From JBBRGK01 sp036741355 (lineage in GTDB: Bacteria; Chloroflexota; Dehalococcoidia; CAUJGQ01): DNA of 64,000 nt. Position numbers and translations under genes: made by a program. Below, one piece after another: positions 35,258 to 43,563 of this stretch (position 1 is the stretch's first letter; the number at the start of each line of letters is the position of its first letter). The stretch lies in contig DAINSK010000002.1 of NCBI GenBank assembly GCA_036741355.1, positions 104,727 to 168,726 on the forward strand. Direction: 5' to 3'. The notes under the pieces are model-generated. The model saw only the letters and a program-made list of their open reading frames with translations, was not told the DNA's origin and ran no database searches.

Positions 35258-35342
35258 TATCCCCGAGCGTGAGCGCACCGCGCGTGAGCGTGCGCGATTA
35301 CAAAAGCCCAACCAGGGCTCGGAAAAGGACGAGGAAGAGAGA

Positions 35343-35603
35343 ATGACGTTTCTGATGATGTTGCTCGCGGCAGATATTACGGATAAGGGTATTGCGAACC
35401 TCGGCGCCGGTCTCGCGATCGGCCTTGGCGCGATCGGGCCCGGGCTCGGCATCGGCATGCTGGTAGGAAGGGCGATGGAGGCGCTGGGCCGCAACCCTGA
35501 GGCCCGGCCGGCGATCCAGACTAATATGATCCTCGGCGTTGCTTTTGCGGAAGCGATCGGGATCTACGCCTTGCTCGTCGCGATCATCATCAAGTTCGTT
35601 TAG
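35343..35603 (+). CDS. atpE: F-type ATP synthase subunit c
   Basis: An 86-residue two-helix hairpin. Helix 1 contains GAGLAIGLGAIGPGLGIG, the polar loop is RNPEAR (50-55), and the ion-carrying carboxylate is E70 (VAFAEAIGIYAL). The residue after E70 is Ala, and there is no Gln at the helix-1 position used by Na+-type c subunits, so a proton-driven enzyme is likely. SD GAGGAAGAGAGA precedes the ATG at 35343. The longer in-frame ORF upstream overlaps the atpB tail and is spurious. Confidence 0.97.
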   Translation: MTFLMMLLAADITDKGIANLGAGLAIGLGAIGPGLGIGMLVGRAMEALGRNPEARPAIQTNMILGVAFAEAIGIYALLVAIIIKFV

Positions 35604-35697
35604 GCAGGCACATTGTTGAAACGGCGGGTGCCGGGCCGGCGGCGTTAGCCAGCGCCCGGAGCCCGCTGCGCGGCGTCCGGACGAATCGGAGGTACAG

Positions 35698-36204
35698 GTG
35701 CAGGCATTTGATGCCCTGGGAATCAACCTTCCCAGCCTGATTGCATTCATCGTCAATTTTGGTCTGCTGATGCTGCTTCTGCGGCTGACGCTCTATAGGC
35801 CGGTGCTAAAGATGCTGGACGAGCGTCGCCACCGGATTCAGGAGAGCCTGGGAGCGGCGGACCGAGCGGCCGAATCAGCCCGCGAGTCCGAGCAGCGCGT
35901 TGCGGAAGAGATCCGTCAGGCGCAGTTGCAGGGACAGGAAATCGTCGGCAGCGCCCAACAGATCGCGCAGCGCATTCAGGACGACGCGGCCCGAGAAGCG
36001 CAGGTACGGGCGCAGCAGATCCTCGACCAGGCCCAGGCATCCATTCTGCAGGAAACTGAAGCGGCCCGCGCGGCGCTTCGGCGCGAGTTCGCGGATTTGA
36101 CGATTCTTGCCGCGGAAAAAGTAATCAATCAGTCATTGGACAAGCAGTCGCATCTGCGGTTGATCAACGAAGTGCTGGCGGAGTCGGGCAGTGGGCGCGG
36201 TTAG
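35698..36204 (+). CDS. atpF: F-type ATP synthase subunit b
   Basis: A 168-residue subunit b: one N-terminal membrane helix (FIVNFGLLMLLLRLTLYRPV), then a long charged amphipathic coiled coil (Glu/Arg/Gln/Ala-rich, 40-150) forming the peripheral stalk. The GTG start at 35698 has GGAGG 5 bases upstream. Located between atpE and atpH as usual. Confidence 0.95.
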   Translation: MQAFDALGINLPSLIAFIVNFGLLMLLLRLTLYRPVLKMLDERRHRIQESLGAADRAAESARESEQRVAEEIRQAQLQGQEIVGSAQQIAQRIQDDAAREAQVRAQQILDQAQASILQETEAARAALRREFADLTILAAEKVINQSLDKQSHLRLINEVLAESGSGRG

Positions 36205-36258
36205 AGCCGGCGGCCGCGCCGTGCGCCGGCCTAAACGCCAAGAACGGAATGCGCGGGT

Positions 36259-36795
36259 ATGAGACGCGAAATCGCGGCCAGACGATACGCTGAAGCGGTG
36301 TTCCAGATCGCCCGCGATCAGGGCACGATTGACCAGTGGCGGGCAGAAGTTCAAACGGTCGGCTCCGTCTTTGCAGATCCCGAGGTCCTTGGCCTGCTCG
36401 AGAACGCCAACGTGCCGCATCAGGCGAGAGAGGACGTGCTGAACCGCACGCTGGAGGGCATATCGCCGCTGGCGCTGAATTTTGCGAGGCTTCTCGTTCA
36501 GAGGCGGCGCGTCGCGCTGGCCCCGCAAGTGGCAGAAGTCTTCGGCGAGTTGGCCGACGCGTACGTAGGAGTCGCTCACGCCGAGGTTACGACCGCCGTT
36601 GATGTAGATGACAGTGAGAGACGGCTTATTGCTGAACGCCTCAGCCAGTTGACGGGCAAGCACGTAGACGTTCACACGCGTACGGATCCCACCATCCTCG
36701 GTGGAATGGTGGCGCGCATCGGCGATCGGCTGATCGATGGCAGCGTCCGGACACGGCTACAGATGCTGCGGCGCCGGCTCGAGACGGCACGGTAA
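36259..36795 (+). CDS. atpH: F-type ATP synthase subunit delta
   Basis: A 178-residue OSCP/delta subunit joining the peripheral stalk to F1. It opens MRREIAARRYAEAVFQIA and has the C-terminal family block LTGKHVDVHTRTDPTILGGMVARIGDRLIDGSVR. Followed 12 bases later by atpA. Confidence 0.96.
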   Translation: MRREIAARRYAEAVFQIARDQGTIDQWRAEVQTVGSVFADPEVLGLLENANVPHQAREDVLNRTLEGISPLALNFARLLVQRRRVALAPQVAEVFGELADAYVGVAHAEVTTAVDVDDSERRLIAERLSQLTGKHVDVHTRTDPTILGGMVARIGDRLIDGSVRTRLQMLRRRLETAR

Positions 36796-36807
36796 GGAGA
36801 TATTCGC

Positions 36808-38328
36808 ATGGCAGTTCGCCCGGATGAAATTTCTTCAATAATCAAGAATGAAATTCTAACGTTTGGATCGCAGGTCCAGCAGACGGATGTCGGCACGGTT
36901 ATCGAGGCTGGCGACGGCGTGGTGCGCATCCACGGCATGAGCGGCGCCCTCTACGGCGAGCTAATTGAGTTCCCGTACCCGGATAAGACGATTACCGGTA
37001 TTGCGCTGAACCTTGAAGAAGATACGGTCAGCGGTGTAGTGCTGGGCGACTACACCAAAATCAAAGAGGGCGACGAGGCGCGATCCACGGGTCGCGTCGC
37101 CGAGGTTCCCGTCGGAGATGCGTTGATCGGCCGCGTTGTGAACTCGCTTGGCGAGCCCATCGACGGCAAGGGCCCGATCAACACCACCAAGTTCCGGGCC
37201 GTCGAACGCATCGCCCCCAACGTGGTTACACGCCAGGGCGTAAACCAGCCCGTGCAAACCGGCATCAAGGCGATCGACGCCATGTTCGCGATCGGCCGCG
37301 GGCAACGTGAGTTGATCATTGGCGACCGGCAGACCGGGAAGTCCGCCATCGCGCTCGACACGATCATCAACCAGAAGGGCGGCGACCTGATCTGCATCTA
37401 TGTCGCCATCGGCCAGAAGGTCTCGAAGGTCGCGCAGACCGTCGCGGCGCTCGAAAAGGCCGGCGCCATGGATTACACCATCGTGGTTGCCGCCAATGCC
37501 TCCGACTCGGCCGCGTTACAGTACCTCGCCCCGTATTCCGGTTGCGCCATGGGTGAGGAGTTCATGGAGCAGGGCAAGGACGCCCTGATCGTATATGACG
37601 ACCTCAGCAAGCACGCATGGGCGTACCGCCAAATGTCGTTGCTGCTGCGCCGGCCTCCCGGGCGCGAGGCGTACCCGGGCGACGTTTTCTACCTGCACAG
37701 CCGGTTGCTGGAACGAGCTGCCAAGCTGTCGGCCGAGTTTGGCGGTGGGTCGCTCACGGCGCTGCCGATCGTCGAGACGCAGGCAAACGACGTGTCGGCA
37801 TACATTCCGACCAACGTCATCTCTATCACCGACGGCCAGATCTACCTGGAATCCGACCTGTTCAACGCCGGCCAGCGACCGGCGATCAACATCGGACTTT
37901 CGGTTTCGCGCGTCGGTAGCGCCGCACAGACGAAGGCGATTAAGCAGGTGGCCGGCCGACTCAGGGGCGACCTCGCCCAATACGGAGAACTTCAGGCCTT
38001 CGCGCAATTTGGCACGAGCGATCTGGACGCGCTCACGCGACGCCAGCTCGAGCGCGGACAGCGCGCCGTCGAGGTACTGAAACAGCCCCAATACGCGCCG
38101 TTGAACCTGGTCGAAGAAGTCGTCAGCCTGTTCGCCCTCACGAACGGCTATCTCGACGATCTGCCGGTAGAGAAGATCATTCCCTTCGAACAGTCGCTGC
38201 GAAAGTTCGTCCAGAGCAGCCACCCCGAGATTGCGGAGGCGATCAACAACGAAAAGGCGCTGAGCGACGCGACGACTGACGCGCTCAAGCGGGCGATCGA
38301 CGAGTCCAAAGCGACGGTTCCGTATTAG
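36808..38328 (+). CDS. atpA: F-type ATP synthase subunit alpha
   Basis: A 506-residue F1 alpha subunit with non-catalytic nucleotide-binding P-loop GDRQTGKS (172-179) and the typical VGSAAQTKAIKQVAG and N-terminal DVGTVIEAGDGVVRIHG blocks. AAGGAG upstream of the ATG. The 197-base gap to atpG contains two palindromic repeats. Confidence 0.98.
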   Translation: MAVRPDEISSIIKNEILTFGSQVQQTDVGTVIEAGDGVVRIHGMSGALYGELIEFPYPDKTITGIALNLEEDTVSGVVLGDYTKIKEGDEARSTGRVAEVPVGDALIGRVVNSLGEPIDGKGPINTTKFRAVERIAPNVVTRQGVNQPVQTGIKAIDAMFAIGRGQRELIIGDRQTGKSAIALDTIINQKGGDLICIYVAIGQKVSKVAQTVAALEKAGAMDYTIVVAANASDSAALQYLAPYSGCAMGEEFMEQGKDALIVYDDLSKHAWAYRQMSLLLRRPPGREAYPGDVFYLHSRLLERAAKLSAEFGGGSLTALPIVETQANDVSAYIPTNVISITDGQIYLESDLFNAGQRPAINIGLSVSRVGSAAQTKAIKQVAGRLRGDLAQYGELQAFAQFGTSDLDALTRRQLERGQRAVEVLKQPQYAPLNLVEEVVSLFALTNGYLDDLPVEKIIPFEQSLRKFVQSSHPEIAEAINNEKALSDATTDALKRAIDESKATVPY

Positions 38329-38336
38329 GCCGCGGA

Positions 38337-38378
38337 CCTCACCCCCTTCCCCTCTCCATCGTTCACGATGGAGAGGGG
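38337..38378. repeat. Palindromic intergenic repeat, copy C (inside the atp operon)
   Basis: CCTCACCCCC-TT flank, then a 14-bp stem CCCCTCTCCATCGT (38349-38362) / ACGATGGAGAGGGG (38365-38378) with a 2-base loop. Same family as 26101-26146, in reverse orientation. It lies 8 bases after the atpA stop and could act as a partial transcription brake or mRNA-stability element. Confidence 0.8.
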
Positions 38379-38485
38379 CGATCTAGGGTTGCTGGATTCG
38401 GACTTGGTGGCAGCGTCGGGCGGGGCGCAGGGCGATGCGCCCCCACGAATGGGCGGAATGCCCCACAAAATATCGAGTTGAAGCT

Positions 38486-38520
38486 CCCCTTCCCTTATGG
38501 GGAAGGGGCCGGGGGTTAGG
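38486..38520. repeat. Second GC palindrome before atpG
   Basis: CCCCTTCCC (38486-38494) and GGGAAGGGG (38500-38508) form a 9-bp stem, followed by CCGGGGGTTAGG. The composition is like the other intergenic palindromes but the sequence differs. The TTAGG flank provides the weak SD for atpG. Confidence 0.6.
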
Positions 38521-38525
38521 TCGAG

Positions 38526-39413
38526 ATGCCGAGCTACCGTCAGATCAAGCGACGTATTCGCTCGGTCACGAATACGGCCAAGATTACCAACGCGTTGCAG
38601 CTAGTTGCGGCATCGAAGATGCGGCGCGCCCAGATGCGGGCGTCGGCAGCGCGGCCGTATTCGGAGCGCATGCGCTCTGTACTCGCCAAGCTGTCGCAGC
38701 AGGTACAAGCCTCTGGCTTGGACGAGGAGTCCGTGCACCCTCTCTTGCGACAGCGAACGGGCAATCGCGTGACGTTGGTCGTAGTCTCGCCACAGCGAGG
38801 GCTATCGGGCGGACTCCCGGGTAACCTGAACCGTCGCGTCTTTCAACTGATCCGCGAACTCGGGCCCGAGGTACGCATCGAGGCGATCGCGGTCGGCAAA
38901 AAGGGGCGTGATTTTCTCGTGCGCGGCGGGTACCGGCTGGCGGCCGAATATCTGGATCTAGGGGACTATCCGGCCGCACCCGACATAACGCCGATCTCGC
39001 GAGAAGTCATCGACGCCTACCTCCAGGGCACTACCGATCGCGTCATGATGGTCTATTCCGACTTCATCAACACTGTGACCCACCGCCCCACCGTACGACA
39101 GTTACTGCCCGTCGAACCGTCCGAGACCGCCGAGCGGACGGGGGGAACAACGATCGACTATATTTACGAGCCGTCGGCGGCGGCGGTTCTCGCCCAGTTG
39201 CTGCCTCGCTACATCGAGATGCAGATCTACGAGGCAGTGCTGCAGAACGTGGCGAGCCAGTACTCGGCGCAGATGGTGGCGATGCGTAACGCGACCGACG
39301 CGGCGAACGATATGGTGGAAGCGCTCACGCTCGTAGCGAACAAGGCGCGTCAGGAGCAGATTACGAAGGAATTGCTCGATATAGTAGGCGGCGTCGCCGC
39401 GGTTGGTGGGTAG
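38526..39413 (+). CDS. atpG: F-type ATP synthase subunit gamma
   Basis: A 295-residue central-stalk subunit. N-terminal coiled coil IRSVTNTAKITNALQLVAASKMRRAQ and C-terminal MVAMRNATDAANDMVEALT are diagnostic. The glycine-rich turn is present as PQRGLSGGLPGNLNRR (normally SDRGLCGGxNxN). The SD is poor and comes from the preceding repeat, so expression may be set by readthrough and translation through the repeat region. Confidence 0.97.
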   Translation: MPSYRQIKRRIRSVTNTAKITNALQLVAASKMRRAQMRASAARPYSERMRSVLAKLSQQVQASGLDEESVHPLLRQRTGNRVTLVVVSPQRGLSGGLPGNLNRRVFQLIRELGPEVRIEAIAVGKKGRDFLVRGGYRLAAEYLDLGDYPAAPDITPISREVIDAYLQGTTDRVMMVYSDFINTVTHRPTVRQLLPVEPSETAERTGGTTIDYIYEPSAAAVLAQLLPRYIEMQIYEAVLQNVASQYSAQMVAMRNATDAANDMVEALTLVANKARQEQITKELLDIVGGVAAVGG

Positions 39414-39437
39414 TCAGACATCAGGAGACCACATACC

Positions 39438-40097
39438 ATGCCCCAGCGGATTGATGCGGTGGTGTTCGATATGGACGGGGTTTTGCTGGACAGCGAACCG
39501 TTGCATTTTATTACGGTGAACGAGCTATTGGCTGAAGAAGGCGGGGTCCTGGAATTGGCCGAGTACTTGGGCTACGTGGGGACGACGCTCGAAGACACCT
39601 GGGCCGATCTGGTGAGACGCTTCCGACTCAAGCGATCGTTTGAGTACTATCGCGACCGGTACGACGCCGAAATCCTGCGCCATTACCGCGACAGTGCCGT
39701 GCTCCTGCCCGGTGCAGCCTGGTTGATGGAGGAACTGTTACGGCGCGGAACGCGATTGGCCGTGGCTTCGTCGTCCCGCACCGAGTGGGTGGAAGTTTGC
39801 CTGGCGAAGCTGGGTCTGCTCAACAAGTTCCACGCGATCGTGACCGGAGACATGGTGACCCAGGGCAAGCCGGATCCCGAGATCTATTTGAAGGCCTCGG
39901 CCGCGCTCAGGGTCGCGCCGGAACGCTGCCTGGCGATCGAAGACGCGCCCAAGGGCGTACAGTCGGCCCACCGAGCTGGAATGACGGTGGTAGCGGTTGA
40001 TACCCAGTACACGGCGGCGCTGGATATCCCTGAGGCGGATGCCAGGATACCGACGCTGGACCATTTCGATTTGCACTGGTTGGATGCCGCGGCCTGA
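39438..40097 (+). CDS. HAD-superfamily phosphatase (beta-phosphoglucomutase-like) inside the atp operon
   Basis: A 219-residue HAD hydrolase, subfamily I. Motif I is FDMDGVLLDSEPLH, motif II VASSSR, motif III KPDPEIY and motif IV AIEDAPKGVQSAHRAGM. The cap helices resemble beta-phosphoglucomutase or sugar-phosphate phosphatases, but the substrate is unknown. It starts 24 bases after atpG and ends 72 bases before atpD, separating two normally adjacent F1 genes. It shares their orientation and presumably their mRNA. Confidence 0.93.
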   Translation: MPQRIDAVVFDMDGVLLDSEPLHFITVNELLAEEGGVLELAEYLGYVGTTLEDTWADLVRRFRLKRSFEYYRDRYDAEILRHYRDSAVLLPGAAWLMEELLRRGTRLAVASSSRTEWVEVCLAKLGLLNKFHAIVTGDMVTQGKPDPEIYLKASAALRVAPERCLAIEDAPKGVQSAHRAGMTVVAVDTQYTAALDIPEADARIPTLDHFDLHWLDAAA

Positions 40098-40169
40098 ATC
40101 CGGTCGCGGACCAGCGGAGCCGGGTGGCAAACGCAGCAGGGCCGTGGTTAGGGAAGGAACTTAAACGTA

Positions 40170-41618
40170 ATGGCAGAAGGACGAGTAGCGCAGATTATCG
40201 GCACCGTTGTCGACCTGGAATTCCCACCGGACCAACTGCCCGAGATCTTCAACGCGGTCGAAATCTACCTCGATCCCCACGGTGCCAAAGAGCACGAATT
40301 GGAGATCGGCGAAGGGAATCCGAACGGAACGAGCAACATCGTCGTCGGGGAGGTGCAACAGCATCTGGGCAACAATTGGGTTCGCTGCCTCGCAATGACC
40401 AGCACAGACGGAATGCGGCGCGGTGATCGCGCTGTCGATACGGGAGCGTCGATCACCGTTCCGGTCGGCGAAAAGACGTTGGGCCGGCTGTTCAACGTCC
40501 TCGGGCAGCCGCTCGACAACCTCGGCACTATGGAGGGCGTCGATCGCCTTCCGATCCATCGGCTGCCGCCCTCGTATGAGGACCAGGAGACGACCGCTCA
40601 GGTCCTCGAGACAGGATTGAAAGTCATCGACCTCATCGCCCCGTTTGCCCGCGGCGGCAAGATCGGTGCGTACGGAGGCGCCGGCGTCGGTAAGACGGTG
40701 ACAATGACCGAGTTGATTCACAACATCGCCACCAACCACGGCGGATACTCGGTGTTTGCGGGGGTCGGCGAGCGCTCTCGCGAGGGCAACGACCTCTGGC
40801 ACGAGATGAGCGATTCGGGTGTGCTGGACAAGACCGTTCTGGTATTCGGGCAAATGAACGAGCCGCCGGGGGTGCGCCTACGAATCGCCCTGACCGGCCT
40901 GACGATGGCGGAGTACTTCCGCGACATCGAAGGCCGCGACGTGCTGCTGTTTATCGACAACATCTACCGGTACACGCTCGCGGGCATGGAGGTCTCGGCA
41001 CTGCTGGGTCGCATGCCCTCGGCCGTTGGTTACCAGCCGACGCTTTCAACCGAGATGGGCGACCTGCAAGAACGGATCACGTCGACCCGTAAGGGGGCGA
41101 TCACGTCGTTCCAGGCAATCTACGTACCGGCGGACGACTATACAGATCCGGGAGTCGCGACCACGTTTGGTCACCTTGATGCCGTCGTGGCGCTGGACCG
41201 GGCCGTGTTCGCCCGCGGCATCTTCCCGGCGGTGGATCCGCTCACGTCGTTCTCCCGGCTGCTCGACCCGAGCGTTGTCGGCCAGGAGCATTACGACGTC
41301 GCTCGCGGCGTGCAGCAGGTGTTGCAGCGTTACAAAGATCTTCAGGACATCATCGCCATCCTCGGTGTCGAGGAGCTATCGGACGAAGACAAGCAGGTCG
41401 TAGCCCGCGCCCGGCGGATTGAGCGCTTCCTGGGTCAACCGATGTTCACGGCCGAGGTGTTCACCGGCCTGCCAGGTCAGTACGTGCCGGTGGCCGAAAC
41501 GGTTCGCGGGTTCAGGGAGATCCTCGACGGTAAGTATGACGACCTGCCGGAGCAGGCGTTTTACATGGTTGGTAACATCGAAATGGCCGTCGAGAAGGCC
41601 AAGACGCTGCGCGAGTAA
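40170..41618 (+). CDS. atpD: F-type ATP synthase subunit beta
   Basis: A 482-residue catalytic F1 subunit. P-loop GGAGVGKT (169-176), catalytic glutamate E201 in GERSREGNDL, and the DELSEED-equivalent region ILGVEELSDEDK. The N-terminal barrel contains an insertion (KEHELEIGEGNPNGTSN, about 40-56) relative to common beta subunits. Follows the HAD gene; atpC starts 9 bases later. Confidence 0.98.
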   Translation: MAEGRVAQIIGTVVDLEFPPDQLPEIFNAVEIYLDPHGAKEHELEIGEGNPNGTSNIVVGEVQQHLGNNWVRCLAMTSTDGMRRGDRAVDTGASITVPVGEKTLGRLFNVLGQPLDNLGTMEGVDRLPIHRLPPSYEDQETTAQVLETGLKVIDLIAPFARGGKIGAYGGAGVGKTVTMTELIHNIATNHGGYSVFAGVGERSREGNDLWHEMSDSGVLDKTVLVFGQMNEPPGVRLRIALTGLTMAEYFRDIEGRDVLLFIDNIYRYTLAGMEVSALLGRMPSAVGYQPTLSTEMGDLQERITSTRKGAITSFQAIYVPADDYTDPGVATTFGHLDAVVALDRAVFARGIFPAVDPLTSFSRLLDPSVVGQEHYDVARGVQQVLQRYKDLQDIIAILGVEELSDEDKQVVARARRIERFLGQPMFTAEVFTGLPGQYVPVAETVRGFREILDGKYDDLPEQAFYMVGNIEMAVEKAKTLRE

Positions 41619-41627
41619 GGGGCCGAC

Positions 41628-42080
41628 ATGCCACTAAGCCTGGACATCGTTACCCCAGAACGCATTGTGCTTTCAGAAGACGGGTTCGACATCGTCGTCG
41701 CTCCCGGAATCGAAGGCGAGCTCGGCCTCTTGCCGCGTCACGCGCCGCTCATGACCATGCTCGAAATCGGCGAGCTACGCGCCCGGCGGGGCACCGAGGA
41801 GATGCACCTGGCTATTGCCGGGGGGTTCCTCGAAATTCGTGACAACCGCGTAACGATCCTCGCCGACGCGGCCGAGCGCTCGGAAGAGATTGATATCGCC
41901 CGCGCGGAAGACGCGCGGCGGCGCGCGGAAGAGGCGATGGCGAATCGTCACGCCGAGATGGACGTGGCGATGGTGCTGGCAGAGGCTCGCAGGGCCGAAG
42001 TACGGGTGCGGGTGGCTCAGCGTCGTCGTCGGCGCGCTCCGGGCGGCGTCGCAGGTCCCGGCGGAGGCGGCCCCGAATGA
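41628..42080 (+). CDS. atpC: F-type ATP synthase subunit epsilon
   Basis: A 150-residue epsilon subunit. N-terminal beta-sandwich (LSLDIVTPERIVLSEDG; VAPGIEGELGLLPRHAPLMT; IAGGFLEIRDNRVTILADAAER) and C-terminal helical region (RAEDARRRAEEAM). A basic C-terminal tail (RRRRRAPGG) is longer than usual. Last atp gene; murA has its own promoter. Confidence 0.95.
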   Translation: MPLSLDIVTPERIVLSEDGFDIVVAPGIEGELGLLPRHAPLMTMLEIGELRARRGTEEMHLAIAGGFLEIRDNRVTILADAAERSEEIDIARAEDARRRAEEAMANRHAEMDVAMVLAEARRAEVRVRVAQRRRRRAPGGVAGPGGGGPE

Positions 42081-42165
42081 CGCTCGTCTCCGTAGCAAGG
42101 ATTCCAAGGCCGGCGCAGACAGCGCCGCTCTCTTTGTGCCGTCCGGCAGTTTCCGTAACCTTTCC

Positions 42166-42195
42166 TTGCGCCGCTTCTTCGGGGTTCGCTATGCT
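42166..42195 (+). promoter_or_regulatory. Promoter of murA, implying a nearly leaderless mRNA
   Basis: TTGCGC (42166-42171), an 18-base spacer and TATGCT (42190-42195). Initiation about 7 bases downstream falls at 42202-42203, only 2-3 bases from the murA ATG at 42205, which has no Shine-Dalgarno. Confidence 0.55.
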
Positions 42196-42204
42196 GGGGC
42201 CGCG

Positions 42205-43485
42205 ATGAAACCTGATCAACACCGTCACGGCGACCGGCTCAGAATCCGAGGTGGCCGAAGGCTTGAGGGCCGGGTGCAGATCAGTGGCTCCAAGAACGCG
42301 GTGTTGTACGCCATGGCCGCCGCTCTCCTTACCGACGATAACCTGCTCCTCGAAAATGCGCCGTGCATCGACGACGTCCAGGCCATGGCTGAAATCCTCC
42401 GCTATCTCGGCGCTGAAGTAGAGCAGAACCCCGAGGATCCCAGCGCTATCCGGCTAAATGGCCGCGGCGTCTTCCGCACAGCGGCACCCAGCCAGCTTGT
42501 GATGTCGCTCCGCGCCAGCTTCCTGGTGATGGGTGCGCTCCTCGGCCGGCGGGGCGAAGCCGCCTGCGCGTCACCGGGCGGCGACGTGTTGGGCCAGCGA
42601 CCGCTGGACGTCCATTTTGCCGGCTTTGCCGCACTGGGCGCACGAGTGACGCGTGAAGGCGACAAGTTCGTCGCTCGAGCCGATCAATTGCGCGGCGCGC
42701 GCATCTTTCTTGATTACCCCAGCGTGCTCGGCACAGTGAACGTTCTGCTCGCTGCGGTTCTCGCCCGCGGGACGACGCAGATCGTCAACGCTGCGGCCGA
42801 ACCGGAAGTCGCTGACTTAGCAGCAATGTTAAACGCGATGGGCGCACGTATCACGGGTGCCGGCACGCACACCATGGAAATCGACGGGGTTGAGTCGCTG
42901 CACGGTACCGTACATAGCTTGATAGCCGATCGATTGGAAGCAGGCACGTTCGCGCTCGCCTCCGCGATAACCAATGGCGACGTCCAGCTCTGTGGCGTCG
43001 ATCCACGCCACTTGGACTCGCTGTGGTTCAAGATGCGCGAGACTGGGGTCCAAATCGATGAGAACCCTGACTGCTTTCGGGTTTCACGTTGTGGCAAACT
43101 TAGGGCCACGCAGATCCAGGCGGTACCCTATCCAGGTCTCGCGACCGATCTTCACCCACCGATGGCAGTTCTGCTGACTCAGGCGCACGGCGTCAGCTTT
43201 GTCCACGAGCGTGTGTACGACAACCGCTTTCTCTATCTCGGCGAATTGCGAAAACTTGGAGCCGAGCTTGTTCAGGCCGGAGCGACCGCGGTCATTAGCG
43301 GTCCGACTCTACTGGTAGGCGCGCCTGTGCGTGCGTTGGACATCCGCGCCGGAGCCGCATTAGTTCTCGCCGGGCTCGCCGCCGAGGGCGAGACGGACAT
43401 CGCCGATATCTTCCACCTCGACCGGGGGTACCAGGACCTGGAGGAAAAACTCCGCGGTCTCGGCGCCGACGTCGAACGGATCTAA
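42205..43485 (+). CDS. murA: UDP-N-acetylglucosamine 1-carboxyvinyltransferase with Cys-to-Asp active site
   Basis: A 426-residue MurA, first committed step of peptidoglycan synthesis (enolpyruvyl transfer from PEP to UDP-GlcNAc). K30-N31 in SGSKNAVL and R103 in LRASFLVMG are conserved. The mobile-loop residue that is Cys115 in E. coli is D127 here (SPGGDVLGQRPLDVHF). The same Cys-to-Asp change in Mycobacterium and Chlamydia MurA retains activity and confers fosfomycin resistance, so resistance is predicted. ATG at 42205; the upstream in-frame extension overlaps atpC and is spurious. Followed by mreB. Confidence 0.94.
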   Translation: MKPDQHRHGDRLRIRGGRRLEGRVQISGSKNAVLYAMAAALLTDDNLLLENAPCIDDVQAMAEILRYLGAEVEQNPEDPSAIRLNGRGVFRTAAPSQLVMSLRASFLVMGALLGRRGEAACASPGGDVLGQRPLDVHFAGFAALGARVTREGDKFVARADQLRGARIFLDYPSVLGTVNVLLAAVLARGTTQIVNAAAEPEVADLAAMLNAMGARITGAGTHTMEIDGVESLHGTVHSLIADRLEAGTFALASAITNGDVQLCGVDPRHLDSLWFKMRETGVQIDENPDCFRVSRCGKLRATQIQAVPYPGLATDLHPPMAVLLTQAHGVSFVHERVYDNRFLYLGELRKLGAELVQAGATAVISGPTLLVGAPVRALDIRAGAALVLAGLAAEGETDIADIFHLDRGYQDLEEKLRGLGADVERI

Positions 43486-43563
43486 GCGTGTAAGATCAAG
43501 CTGCCGCCGGGCGCCTGTATTCCAGAGGGCGCCCGATATTTCCCGTGCGCCCATGGAGCCTCG

